Below are positions 1 to 9,343 of a stretch of 30,669 nucleotides of DNA, piece after piece. Position numbers and translations under genes: made by a program. The DNA comes from Alphaproteobacteria bacterium (GTDB taxonomy: Bacteria; Pseudomonadota; Alphaproteobacteria; Rs-D84): contig JAFNYG010000052.1 in NCBI GenBank assembly GCA_017383325.1, positions 1 to 30,669 of the forward strand. The letters are read 5' to 3'. How positions within the stretch are numbered: the first letter of the stretch is position 1; every line of letters begins with the position of its first letter. The notes beneath the pieces were generated by a model. That model did not search any database. It saw only the letters and a list, made by a program, of their open reading frames with translations, and was not told the DNA's origin.

Positions 1-1188
1 CGTCCCCATCGGATTAATTATACGACGCAAAACATACATCTTTGACAGTATGTCTTTGCCCACCAACAAATCTTCCTTGCGCGTACCAGACTTTGTAATA
101 TCAATCGCCGGATATACACGTTTATCAGACAGTTTACGATCTAATATAATTTCACTGTTACCCGTTCCCTTGAACTCTTCAAAAATAACTTCATCCATCT
201 TTGAACCCGTATCAACCAAAGCAGTCGCAATGATTGTCAACGAACCGCCACCTTCGATATTACGTGCAGCACCAAAGAAACGCTTTGGGCGTTGCAACGC
301 ATACGCATCAACACCACCGGTCAAAACCTTGCCACTGGATGGCACAACTGTATTATACGCACGCCCCAAACGGGTAATAGAATCCAACAGTATTACAACA
401 TCCTGACCCGCCTCTACCAATCGCTTGGCCTTTTCGATAACCATTTCTGCAACCTGGATATGACGCGCCGCAGGTTCATCAAACGTCGACGAAATAACTT
501 CGCCCTTAACACTGCGCTGCATATCGGTCACTTCTTCGGGACGTTCATCAATCAGCAAAACAATCAATTTTACATCTGGATAATTCGTTGCGATACTATG
601 CGCAATATTTTGCAACATAATCGTCTTACCTGTACGTGGTGGTGCAACAATCAGCGAACGCTGACCCTTGCCTGTCGGCGAAATCAGGTCAATCACACGT
701 GCAGACAAATTACGTCCCTTATCTTTGTCATTTACCACTTCCATTTTCAGCTGTTCATCCGGATACAGCGGCGTCATATCATCAAACGAGACACGATGTT
801 TCAGTTTTTCTGGATTGTCCCCATTTACACGTTCAATCGTTTCCAACGCGAAATACCGTTCTGTTTCCGCCGCCGGGGCCTGAATTTGCCCTTCGACATA
901 GTCACCTGTTTTCAATCCATATTTTTTTATCAGTTGTGGCGACACATACAAATCGTCTGGCCCCGCCAAATAGTTTGATTCTGGCGCGCGCAAGAATCCA
1001 AAACCATCCTGCATACGTTCCAAAACCCCATCACCAATCAATGTAACCTTTTTATCCGCCGCATAGACACGCATAACCGCGAAACGCAGTTGCTGTACAT
1101 TCAGCTGCGCTGGATTTTCAATTCCCATATCTTCTGCCATTTTCAGCAGTTGCTGTGGCGTTTTCGCCTTTAACTCATTAATATGCAT
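1..1188 (-). CDS. rho: Transcription termination factor Rho (C-terminus cut by window edge)
   Basis: Hexameric RNA-dependent helicase/ATPase that ends transcription of untranslated RNA. The reading frame is open from the ATG at 1188 to the window edge (396 codons; the family is about 420, so roughly 25 residues are missing). Visible in order: an N-terminal Rho_N helical domain (starts [15 protein letters not shown]), an RNA-binding cold-shock-like domain with [19 protein letters not shown] at about 60-80, Walker A APPRTGKT at about 180-190, and the Q/R-loop regions [12 protein letters not shown] and [22 protein letters not shown]. The common Rho P-loop form is PPKAGKT; here it is PPRTGKT. An AGGA ribosome site lies 8 bases before the start, and a strong promoter lies at 1244-1272. 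Identification is secure. Confidence 0.97.
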   Translation of the reverse strand, partial: MHINELKAKTPQQLLKMAEDMGIENPAQLNVQQLRFAVMRVYAADKKVTLIGDGVLERMQDGFGFLRAPESNYLAGPDDLYVSPQLIKKYGLKTGDYVEGQIQAPAAETERYFALETIERVNGDNPEKLKHRVSFDDMTPLYPDEQLKMEVVNDKDKGRNLSARVIDLISPTGKGQRSLIVAPPRTGKTIMLQNIAHSIATNYPDVKLIVLLIDERPEEVTDMQRSVKGEVISSTFDEPAARHIQVAEMVIEKAKRLVEAGQDVVILLDSITRLGRAYNTVVPSSGKVLTGGVDAYALQRPKRFFGAARNIEGGGSLTIIATALVDTGSKMDEVIFEEFKGTGNSEIILDRKLSDKRVYPAIDITKSGTRKEDLLVGKDILSKMYVLRRIINPMGT

Positions 1189-1243
1189 AAACAATCCTTT
1201 TGTGGAAGTTTGGGCAACGGAACCGTCCCCTTTTATAACTTAC

Positions 1244-1272
1244 ACTATACAACAAATTGACAAAAATGTCAA
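1244..1272 (-). promoter_or_regulatory. Promoter of rho, with inverted repeat over the -35
   Basis: On the minus strand a perfect TTGACA (1272-1267) and TATAGT (1249-1244) are separated by 17 bases. The -35 is one arm of a 6-bp inverted repeat, TTGACA-AAAA-TGTCAA on the plus strand at 1257-1272. The predicted transcript has a leader of about 50 bases before the rho ATG. Confidence 0.8.
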
Positions 1273-1283
1273 GTTTTTTCACA

Positions 1284-1310
1284 ATAAAAACACCCGCCAT
1301 CGCGGGTGTA
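1284..1310 (-). terminator. Intrinsic terminator after rpsI
   Basis: Perfect 8-bp GC-rich stem (1290-1297 with 1302-1309) with a four-base loop, followed on the minus strand by a TTTTATTG tract. It sits 20 bases past the rpsI stop and insulates the ribosomal operon from rho. Confidence 0.88.
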
Positions 1311-1329
1311 ATAATTCCACAAACATAAA

Positions 1330-1815
1330 TTAACGTTTGCTGAACTGTGTTGAACGACGTGCCTTGCGGAAACCATAGTGCTTACGTTCAACAACACGAC
1401 TGTCACGTGTCAAGAAGCCCGCAGACTTCAACGCTGCACGCAATTCTGGTTCAACTTTTTCCAACGCTTTGGAAATACCGTGTTTTACCGCACCGGCCTG
1501 ACCTGACAAACCACCGCCTTCGACCATCGCAACGATGTCATACGCAGTTTCGCGTTTTGTCACGCCAAATGGCTGTGCAATAATCATCTGCAATACTGCA
1601 CGACGAAAATATTCAGCCGCAGGTTTACCATTAACGATAATGTTACCCTTACCTGGCATCAAATATACACGTGCAACAGAATCTTTACGTTTACCTGTTG
1701 CATATGTCGCATCATTCAATTTTGGTGCAACAACTGGTGCCTTTTTAGCAGCAGTTTTTTTAACAGTCGCAGTTTTCTTAACTGTCTTTGTCGCTGTTTT
1801 CTTTGCTTCTGCCAT
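1330..1815 (-). CDS. rpsI: 30S ribosomal protein S9 with long Lys/Ala/Thr-rich N-terminus
   Basis: Small-subunit protein whose C-terminal tail reaches the P-site tRNA. The S9 fold starts near residue 37 ([18 protein letters not shown]) and ends in the classic tail QFSKR. Glycine-rich [20 protein letters not shown] is the conserved core. At 161 residues it is about 30 longer than the usual 130, because residues 1-33 form a low-complexity segment of repeated KKTA/KTVKK units resembling a histone H1 tail. The start codon overlaps the rplM stop by one base (TAATG), so the two genes are probably translationally coupled. Confidence 0.97.
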   Translation of the reverse strand: MAEAKKTATKTVKKTATVKKTAAKKAPVVAPKLNDATYATGKRKDSVARVYLMPGKGNIIVNGKPAAEYFRRAVLQMIIAQPFGVTKRETAYDIVAMVEGGGLSGQAGAVKHGISKALEKVEPELRAALKSAGFLTRDSRVVERKHYGFRKARRSTQFSKR

Positions 1816-2288
1816 TATTCGCCCCTTTTGTTTTTACGGTTCAAGCCTGCGAAATCAATAACAACTGGTTTCTGCGCTTCGTGTTTATGTTCTGCACCTG
1901 CATAAACGTGCAGTTTTGTCAAACGTTGATTTGCCAGTGCAACCGCAGTACGACGGCCCATCATACGTTTCACAGCATTGAAAACCAATTTTTCTGGTTT
2001 TTCGCTGCGCATCTGCCCCAGTGTGCGTGATTTCAAAGAACCTGTCCACAAAGAATGCCAAAAGAAACGATCCTTATCTGCCTTGTGTCCAGACAATGCA
2101 ACCTTGTCTGCATTGATAATAATAACATGATCGCCACAATCCATGTTTGGCGTCCATGTTGGCTTATGCTTGCCACGCAGGATATTTGCAGTATATGCTG
2201 CCAAACGTCCCAACGTACAATCTGTTGCGTCAATCAGATACCATTTGGCCTCTAATTCGCATTTTTTTAACGATTTTGTCGCTGCCAT
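1815..2288 (-). CDS. rplM: 50S ribosomal protein L13
   Basis: Early-assembling 23S rRNA binding protein. The 157-residue product carries [19 protein letters not shown], the [17 protein letters not shown] segment and GMLP-like region replaced here by [11 protein letters not shown], all in the L13 order. An open frame extends upstream to 2390, but the ATG at 2288 is chosen because homology begins there and because the promoter at 2328-2356 lies inside the longer frame. First gene of the canonical rplM-rpsI operon. Confidence 0.96.
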   Translation of the reverse strand: MAATKSLKKCELEAKWYLIDATDCTLGRLAAYTANILRGKHKPTWTPNMDCGDHVIIINADKVALSGHKADKDRFFWHSLWTGSLKSRTLGQMRSEKPEKLVFNAVKRMMGRRTAVALANQRLTKLHVYAGAEHKHEAQKPVVIDFAGLNRKNKRGE

Positions 2289-2327
2289 TTTTATTTTACC
2301 CTTGGTTTTACAAATTAAAACGACGCA

Positions 2328-2356
2328 ATTATGTCTAAAATCCCCAGAAAAGTCAA
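2328..2356 (-). promoter_or_regulatory. Promoter of rplM-rpsI
   Basis: Minus-strand TTGACT (2356-2351), 17-base spacer, CATAAT (2333-2328). The leader is about 33 bases. A 6-bp inverted repeat (cggtat/ataccg, 2369-2384) lies just upstream of the -35. Confidence 0.78.
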
Positions 2357-2431
2357 GAAAAATCCATACGGTATCATCATACCGCAACATTTATACACAT
2401 ATCCACCGCGCACACAATGATTTTATCTAAT

Positions 2432-2460
2432 CAAAAATCCCCCACAGGGGGGGAATTTTT
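2432..2460 (-). terminator. Terminator after the autotransporter gene
   Basis: A stem of five C/G pairs extended by A/T pairs (2433-2443 with 2449-2460, one bulge) begins right at the stop codon of the gene at 2459. On the minus strand it is followed by TTTTTGATT. The flanking A/T runs make it potentially bidirectional. Confidence 0.75.
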
Positions 2461-5400
2461 AGAATCTGTATGAACCAGACACCTTGATATTATGTAACTG
2501 GATTTGATTATTATATTGATACCTGTAATCAATCCCCAGCTGAACACCGCGTGCGGACAGCAATTCAACACCGCCCCCAATATTCGCCCACAGCGGATCA
2601 ATATCAACATCGTATTTTGTAAAATTATCTGCGACTGCAAATCTGTACTTTGCGAAATCCGGCGCCCCCAGCACGTCATATTCAACACCTATCGATGCAT
2701 ATGGACGAATCTGGAACCACGCAGACGGATAAATCCGCTTTTGCGCAATCAAAGAATATCCCGGGGTCAAAATGAAATAGCCATCAGATTCCAATCTCAT
2801 ATAATCGTCACCCGCCGCCTTTTCTTTGACATTAAATCCAAAATTATATCCAACACGCGCGTACACATTTCCGACAACATACTGGTTTAACAAATCGTGC
2901 ATCACCCCCCATTCTGATATAAGGCTGAATGCCGTCCCATCACCATCAATTTTGGCAACAAAATTTTGATTTCGATCAACATCAAACACATGCAAATCCA
3001 AAAATGCATTACCATACAGACGCGCCTTTTCACCCAAAATCTTCATCAAATATCCACCCAACCCGATATTGGTATCGGCAACGTCTATCCTAACATCACC
3101 ATGTTCTGCATGCCCTGTATAGCTTAAATCCATCGCATCATGCGCTTTGGACGTCGTACGCGACACATGCCCCGTCAACCCCAGAACCAGCGTATTAGAT
3201 TCTTGCCAATCAAATCCGCCCGCCACCGCAAAACGATTTCCATCTGTATGCTTGCCATCATCTATATTCTGATAGAACATACCATAATCAAAATCCAACC
3301 ATGCTTTATTTAAATTACGATTTCTGTTCCATATAAATTCATCAAACATACGATCTTCGAATGAACGGAAAGTGGTATGTTCATTCAACGACACGACACC
3401 TGCAATCTGTTCGATTTCACGAACCTGGAACAAACGACTAAATCTTGCCAGTGCACCGCCATCACGGTTCAACACATAATCTTCCATTCGATTATACAGT
3501 TCGTTCGCAGTTGTCGACAAATTTGTTCCATCGAACACCAACGGGATAACTTCGATTGGCGTACGATTATAGAACTGCTTGTTAATCAACTGACCCGCAA
3601 TCATATCATCTAACGCGCCGGCGGACACATATTCACCTGTGGTGTATTCTGGTTCACGTGCAACAATCGGCTGGATTTTAAAGACTTCGACCGGCCCACC
3701 AAATCGCGGATCGAACACGATATACAGACTGTCCGCAGCGCCATCATCATTCACATCACGCACAGAAACATAGGCCGGCAAATCACTATCTGAACCATTA
3801 TTCGCATCTAACGACGTCAGATAATCATAGCACAAACTGCCATCTGCATTACAGAAACTGACGTTCAAATTACGTATTTTTGTTGCCAAATCGGACACCC
3901 CATCTTCTGCATGCAAGAACCAAATCGCCGTACCTTGATCAATAATATCAAATATATCGATACCAATTTGTGGCTGCCCCAGCTGGCCTGCAGATGACAA
4001 AGTACCCAACGTATTTAAATCCGATTCGAATTTACCACCAACCGTAATCAGCGCCCTAACGTTTTCACCCGCCGCATTTGTAATTTCACCCAGCGTTTCA
4101 TCATCTGCCAGGCTGACCGTCGCCCAATAATTAATATCTGCTGCATTTGCACCTGTGGCATACGGTAATATTGCAGCGTTTATCTGACTGCCGTCATTAA
4201 ATGTATAATTCCCAGCAATTGTCATTTTTTCCAGACCAATAAAGTCAACATCACCGGAAACACTGCCACCATTTGTAACATCAACGTTCATCCAATTCGT
4301 ATTTGGATTGGCCACAAAGCGTAAATCATTGGCAACAATGTCACCTGCGACATCAACATCACTGGTGTTTATTACCAATTTTCCATTCTGAACAATACTG
4401 TCAACATCCACACCTGCGGTCGCAATAACATAATTATCCGATTTAATGTTTATATCATTATCTGCCAGCGTGCCGCCCCAATTCTGGTACAACTTTGCCC
4501 CTACAGAAATTGCACCATCCATAACCATTCCAGCGCCCCCCAGAACCAAATTGCCACCATTCATGGTCAACGTGGCAAAATCCAGCATTCCTGTGCCCGA
4601 ATCGATACTCAACTGCCCTGAATTATTTTTAATCTCGTCCAGTTCAATTCCCTGGCCGGCGGTAATACCCAGTTCACCTGCATTTATTAAATCATTGGCC
4701 AAAACGCGTCCACCTGCCCCCATGGCAACCACAGCGCCACTGTCCACATTAATATCACCGGCGATTGAAATTCTGGTTCCTATATCATACGTTGTATCCC
4801 CAGAATTCGCGATAAAATCGCCACCAATCGTTAAATTATTGGCTGCAAAATTTGTTACATTCAGGTTCATCATACCGCCTGTTCCACCCTGAACCAAATC
4901 AGCACCAACACCGGCATTACCTGCAATTTCTACTGTATTCACAGCTATATTCGCCTGGGTTCCATCCGCACCACTAACAACTAAACTTTGCGCGGTCAAC
5001 GAATCTGCATCCAAATCCATAACCCCGCCCGTTTGTGCAACCGCACCGGCAACGATATTTGTCGCCGCATTAACCGTCAAAGAACCACCTGTCGTAATAT
5101 CCCCTGTGACAATTTTGCCAACATTGGTCGACAAATCTATGGTTCCGGTATTATCAATCCCTGAAACATCAATTTCTGCAGCATTTGCAACAAATTCGCC
5201 AGAATTTACAACCTGTCCGTCAATTCCAACTGCACCAACAGCCACGACATTCGTATTTCCATTATTTGCAAATACGCCATTAACACTAACAGAATCCGCC
5301 GCATCAAAGGCCAAAGTATTTCCCGCGCCAACAGACACCGCGCCAACACTAATATCCGCCCCATCGCCCAACGTTTTCATCGTCAGATTCGTCGTATCTC

Positions 5401-7699
5401 GCACCAACAGCCCCGTTGTTGGCGCCACTGGATCATTTGCTGCATCAAAATACAGATTGCCCGAAACATCAATATCACCTGTTTCTGCTGTAATATTCTG
5501 ACCATGTGCGATTATTTTTGAATTTCCCTGCAACGCCCCAACGATTAAATCATTTGCAAACGTTTCGAAAACACCACCATTATTAAATGTCAAATCACCC
5601 GCAACACGCACATAAGACGTCGCTTCCGTCCCCAATGTCAAATACCCCTGATTTTCGACATTTGCATCACCAGATATATTTATAACAGGTGCATTAAATT
5701 GAATATTTCGCGCCACATTTGCGTCTATAACATTTAAATCACCACCAATAATTATTGCATCGGCCTGCATAACAAATGGTGTTACACCACTTGCCGCGAC
5801 ATTCACATTATTCGCAACCGTTGTATCTGTTCCAGACGCATTAAAATCACCTGCAATTTGCGCACTGCCGCCCACCGTCAGATTACGCAAATCTGCACCC
5901 AGATTCAATGCCCCACCCGACACCGTTAACGCATTATCAATTTCAAAATCACCCGCCAGCGCATCCAGATTCACAACCCCGCCAACAACGTTAAGCGTCC
6001 CCACAGACACCGCACCACCACCCGAATCGGAACCACGAATCGTCATCACCCCACTGTTATTAGTGGCGGCCCCATCAATGCTAACATCTTTGGCCCAAAC
6101 GGTGGTATTCCCCTGCGTATTTGTTATATCACCTGTAACCTTAACAACCCCGCCAATTGCCGTCAAAGAAGACACAGTCAAATTTGCCCCTGTCCCAGAA
6201 TTAGATACAGATGCCACAGTCACACTGTTACCATTTAACGTTGTGTTACCAGAATTAGATACAGCGCCTGTTGCCGACAAGGCCCCAGATGCAATAACAC
6301 TTGTATCACCCCCGGCCACTGTCACAATCTGCCCTGAAATATCTATATTACCAACAAAATTACTGGCCGCTGGCACGACAACATCATAATCACCTGTATC
6401 CAGGTCCGCAGCTTTAATTACCAGGCTGCCCCCTTGATTTCGAACATTACCCGTTTCGATATTTTGTGCCAACAACGACATACTGGCGCTTTCATTGGCG
6501 ACATTATCACTGTTTAATCCATTCAATATACTGGAAACACTTATATCACCATCACGCACTGCCAAATTAAAGCTATTCAAATAATTGGAAAAAACATTAA
6601 ACGCATTTGTCCCTAAATCCAACGTCCCCGTATCCAGACTAAACACATTGTCAACTGCCATTCCATCCAAATTCATACCATACTTCATGGATGTCGCCCC
6701 AGACACAGTTGCATACAAATCACCATTATTGACAAATGAATACTCGGACACCGTATCTGTATCTATCGTCCAACTATCCACATTTACGGTCAAGGTCGCA
6801 TTACCCGCCCCCTGGACCATATCATTTTTCATTGTACCGTTTACAGTGAAATCGCCCCCTGACACAGTCATATTGGCCGCCGGTGCCCCTGAAACAGATA
6901 CATTCTCCAGATTACCCGCGACACTGATTCCACCCTGACCGGACAGATTCATGCTTTCTGCATTATTTTGAATTGTACCATTTGACACAATTGTTGTTTC
7001 CGCTGAAATATCAATGCGTTCCGCACCGCTTTGCGAAACCAAATCCCCAAAGGAAACCGCCCCATCCGACACAATATCCACTGTACCCGAATTAACATTA
7101 ATCGCGCCCAGGCTAACGGCATTTGCATCAACGTCAAAATTCCCATATGAAATAACAGATCCACCCACCGTCAACACATCAATATCTGACAACGTCAACG
7201 CCGCATCATTATTTGCATCACCAATTTTTATTCCATCTGCCCCAACATTAAAATCAAACGCCACAGAATCTGAATCAGACGCCTTGACACCCAAATTCGC
7301 ATTCCCCAGCACCTGTAACATAGAACCAACAGACACATCACCCGCAGATATAATCGTAAATGGATTGGCCGCTGTGTTCAGCACATACAAATTATTCACC
7401 GCCCCCGAAACCGGTGTCCCATCCACGGTTCCCGGATTCTGGTCCAATCCAACAATCATATTAGCTGCGACATTAATCCCAGGCGCCACCACATCCCCCA
7501 CCGTGGTTGTTCCACCAATTGCATTAATTCCGCTGCCCCCAGCAATCACCACTGACTGGCCACCAGATATCGCACCCTGCCACGCATCATATGTTGTCGC
7601 AACTGCAGGATCCGCCCCAATCGGTTCCAACACCACAGGCGCAGCGCGCACCCCCATTGGCACCAAACAACAAACCAATGACATTAACTTTTTTATCAT
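2459..7699 (-). CDS. Giant autotransporter adhesin-like protein (type Va secretion)
   Basis: Surface protein of 1746 residues. Residues 1-19 form a signal peptide (MIKKLMSLVCCLVPMGVRA). Residues about 20-1250 are a beta-helix type passenger: degenerate repeats rich in G, N, S, V and D, with recurring elements such as NNSG, VSGG, DITT and AGDI. A linker near 1255-1300 holds the only clear mature cysteine pair (FCNADGSLC) before a DVNDDGAAD segment. Residues about 1463-1746 form the autotransporter barrel with alternating aromatic strands, ending SGSYRF; the terminal F is the usual BAM signal. The ATG is supported by GGAAGGAAA 7-15 bases upstream. It is monocistronic, with its own promoter and terminator. 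Passenger function is unknown; no protease triad is evident. The barrel call is strong, the adhesin role is inference. Confidence 0.9.
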   Translation of the reverse strand: MIKKLMSLVCCLVPMGVRAAPVVLEPIGADPAVATTYDAWQGAISGGQSVVIAGGSGINAIGGTTTVGDVVAPGINVAANMIVGLDQNPGTVDGTPVSGAVNNLYVLNTAANPFTIISAGDVSVGSMLQVLGNANLGVKASDSDSVAFDFNVGADGIKIGDANNDAALTLSDIDVLTVGGSVISYGNFDVDANAVSLGAINVNSGTVDIVSDGAVSFGDLVSQSGAERIDISAETTIVSNGTIQNNAESMNLSGQGGISVAGNLENVSVSGAPAANMTVSGGDFTVNGTMKNDMVQGAGNATLTVNVDSWTIDTDTVSEYSFVNNGDLYATVSGATSMKYGMNLDGMAVDNVFSLDTGTLDLGTNAFNVFSNYLNSFNLAVRDGDISVSSILNGLNSDNVANESASMSLLAQNIETGNVRNQGGSLVIKAADLDTGDYDVVVPAASNFVGNIDISGQIVTVAGGDTSVIASGALSATGAVSNSGNTTLNGNSVTVASVSNSGTGANLTVSSLTAIGGVVKVTGDITNTQGNTTVWAKDVSIDGAATNNSGVMTIRGSDSGGGAVSVGTLNVVGGVVNLDALAGDFEIDNALTVSGGALNLGADLRNLTVGGSAQIAGDFNASGTDTTVANNVNVAASGVTPFVMQADAIIIGGDLNVIDANVARNIQFNAPVINISGDANVENQGYLTLGTEATSYVRVAGDLTFNNGGVFETFANDLIVGALQGNSKIIAHGQNITAETGDIDVSGNLYFDAANDPVAPTTGLLVRDTTNLTMKTLGDGADISVGAVSVGAGNTLAFDAADSVSVNGVFANNGNTNVVAVGAVGIDGQVVNSGEFVANAAEIDVSGIDNTGTIDLSTNVGKIVTGDITTGGSLTVNAATNIVAGAVAQTGGVMDLDADSLTAQSLVVSGADGTQANIAVNTVEIAGNAGVGADLVQGGTGGMMNLNVTNFAANNLTIGGDFIANSGDTTYDIGTRISIAGDINVDSGAVVAMGAGGRVLANDLINAGELGITAGQGIELDEIKNNSGQLSIDSGTGMLDFATLTMNGGNLVLGGAGMVMDGAISVGAKLYQNWGGTLADNDINIKSDNYVIATAGVDVDSIVQNGKLVINTSDVDVAGDIVANDLRFVANPNTNWMNVDVTNGGSVSGDVDFIGLEKMTIAGNYTFNDGSQINAAILPYATGANAADINYWATVSLADDETLGEITNAAGENVRALITVGGKFESDLNTLGTLSSAGQLGQPQIGIDIFDIIDQGTAIWFLHAEDGVSDLATKIRNLNVSFCNADGSLCYDYLTSLDANNGSDSDLPAYVSVRDVNDDGAADSLYIVFDPRFGGPVEVFKIQPIVAREPEYTTGEYVSAGALDDMIAGQLINKQFYNRTPIEVIPLVFDGTNLSTTANELYNRMEDYVLNRDGGALARFSRLFQVREIEQIAGVVSLNEHTTFRSFEDRMFDEFIWNRNRNLNKAWLDFDYGMFYQNIDDGKHTDGNRFAVAGGFDWQESNTLVLGLTGHVSRTTSKAHDAMDLSYTGHAEHGDVRIDVADTNIGLGGYLMKILGEKARLYGNAFLDLHVFDVDRNQNFVAKIDGDGTAFSLISEWGVMHDLLNQYVVGNVYARVGYNFGFNVKEKAAGDDYMRLESDGYFILTPGYSLIAQKRIYPSAWFQIRPYASIGVEYDVLGAPDFAKYRFAVADNFTKYDVDIDPLWANIGGGVELLSARGVQLGIDYRYQYNNQIQLHNIKVSGSYRF

Positions 7700-7733
7700 T
7701 TTTTTATTTCCTTCCCATAATAATTGTGTTTAT

Positions 7734-7763
7734 ATTATGACACATTTCATTAAACTATGGCAA
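7734..7763 (-). promoter_or_regulatory. Promoter of the autotransporter gene
   Basis: Minus-strand TTGCCA (7763-7758), 18-base spacer, CATAAT (7739-7734), about 35 bases before the ATG. It sits in the divergent gap with eno, for which no comparably good plus-strand promoter was found. Confidence 0.65.
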
Positions 7764-7787
7764 GATGAAATTGTATGTACTTTTTAA

Positions 7788-9071
<1,284 letters not shown>

Positions 9072-9092
9072 TCCCTGCGGAAAGAATAAATA

Positions 9093-9115
9093 GGGGGGCA
9101 TACAAATGCCCCCCT
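9093..9115. terminator. Strong hairpin after eno, poor U-tract on the plus strand
   Basis: Perfect 9-bp stem (9093-9101 with 9106-9114, loop ACAA). On the plus strand it is followed only by TTAATAC, so it is a weak eno terminator. On the minus strand it is followed by TATTTATTCTTT and could end transcription from the gene at 9344-11890. The left arm is also the only ribosome-site-like sequence for the ATG at 9106. Confidence 0.5.
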
Positions 9116-9336
9116 TAATACAAAAACAAATGTTAAACGATATTAATTTTTTATTAATCATCAAATATGCATTGGCATGCATACTTACCATCGGTATCGT
9201 TTTTGCCCCTGCATGGGTCGCGCGCCAAAATGGCAAGGGCAAGCCCGACATGCACGCCGTCCGCCTGGGCAGCTGGATTTTCGGCTGGTCAATTATTGGG
9301 TGGTTATGGGCATTATTTTGGGCAACCCGCAAATAA
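9106..9336 (+). CDS. Small two-helix inner-membrane protein
   Basis: Predicted 76 residues from the ATG at 9106, or 68 from the ATG at 9130. Two hydrophobic segments are visible: FLLIIKYALACILTIGIVFA and, near the end, LGSWIFGWSIIGWLWALFWA, joined by a basic loop (ARQNGKGKPDMHAVR). The topology and the GW.IIGWLWAL motif weakly recall small superinfection-immunity (Imm) family membrane proteins, but this is not firm. The 9106 start has AGGGGG eight bases upstream, yet both lie inside the 9093-9114 hairpin; the 9130 start has no good ribosome site. It follows eno on the same strand and converges with the gene at 9344. Confidence 0.65.
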   Translation: MPPLIQKQMLNDINFLLIIKYALACILTIGIVFAPAWVARQNGKGKPDMHAVRLGSWIFGWSIIGWLWALFWATRK

Positions 9337-9343
9337 CCATATA

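Noticed and set aside
2391..2399. DnaA-box-like TTATACACA near rplM
   Set aside because: Single copy, no cluster, no dnaA/dnaN or AT-rich unwinding region. Not evidence for an origin.
7014..7787. Long plus-strand frames antisense to the autotransporter (also 4446-4892, 5106-5501, 6063-6389, 6585-6938)
   Set aside because: Shadows of a repetitive Gly/Val/Asn-rich gene. They are Pro/Thr-rich, lack ribosome sites and family features.
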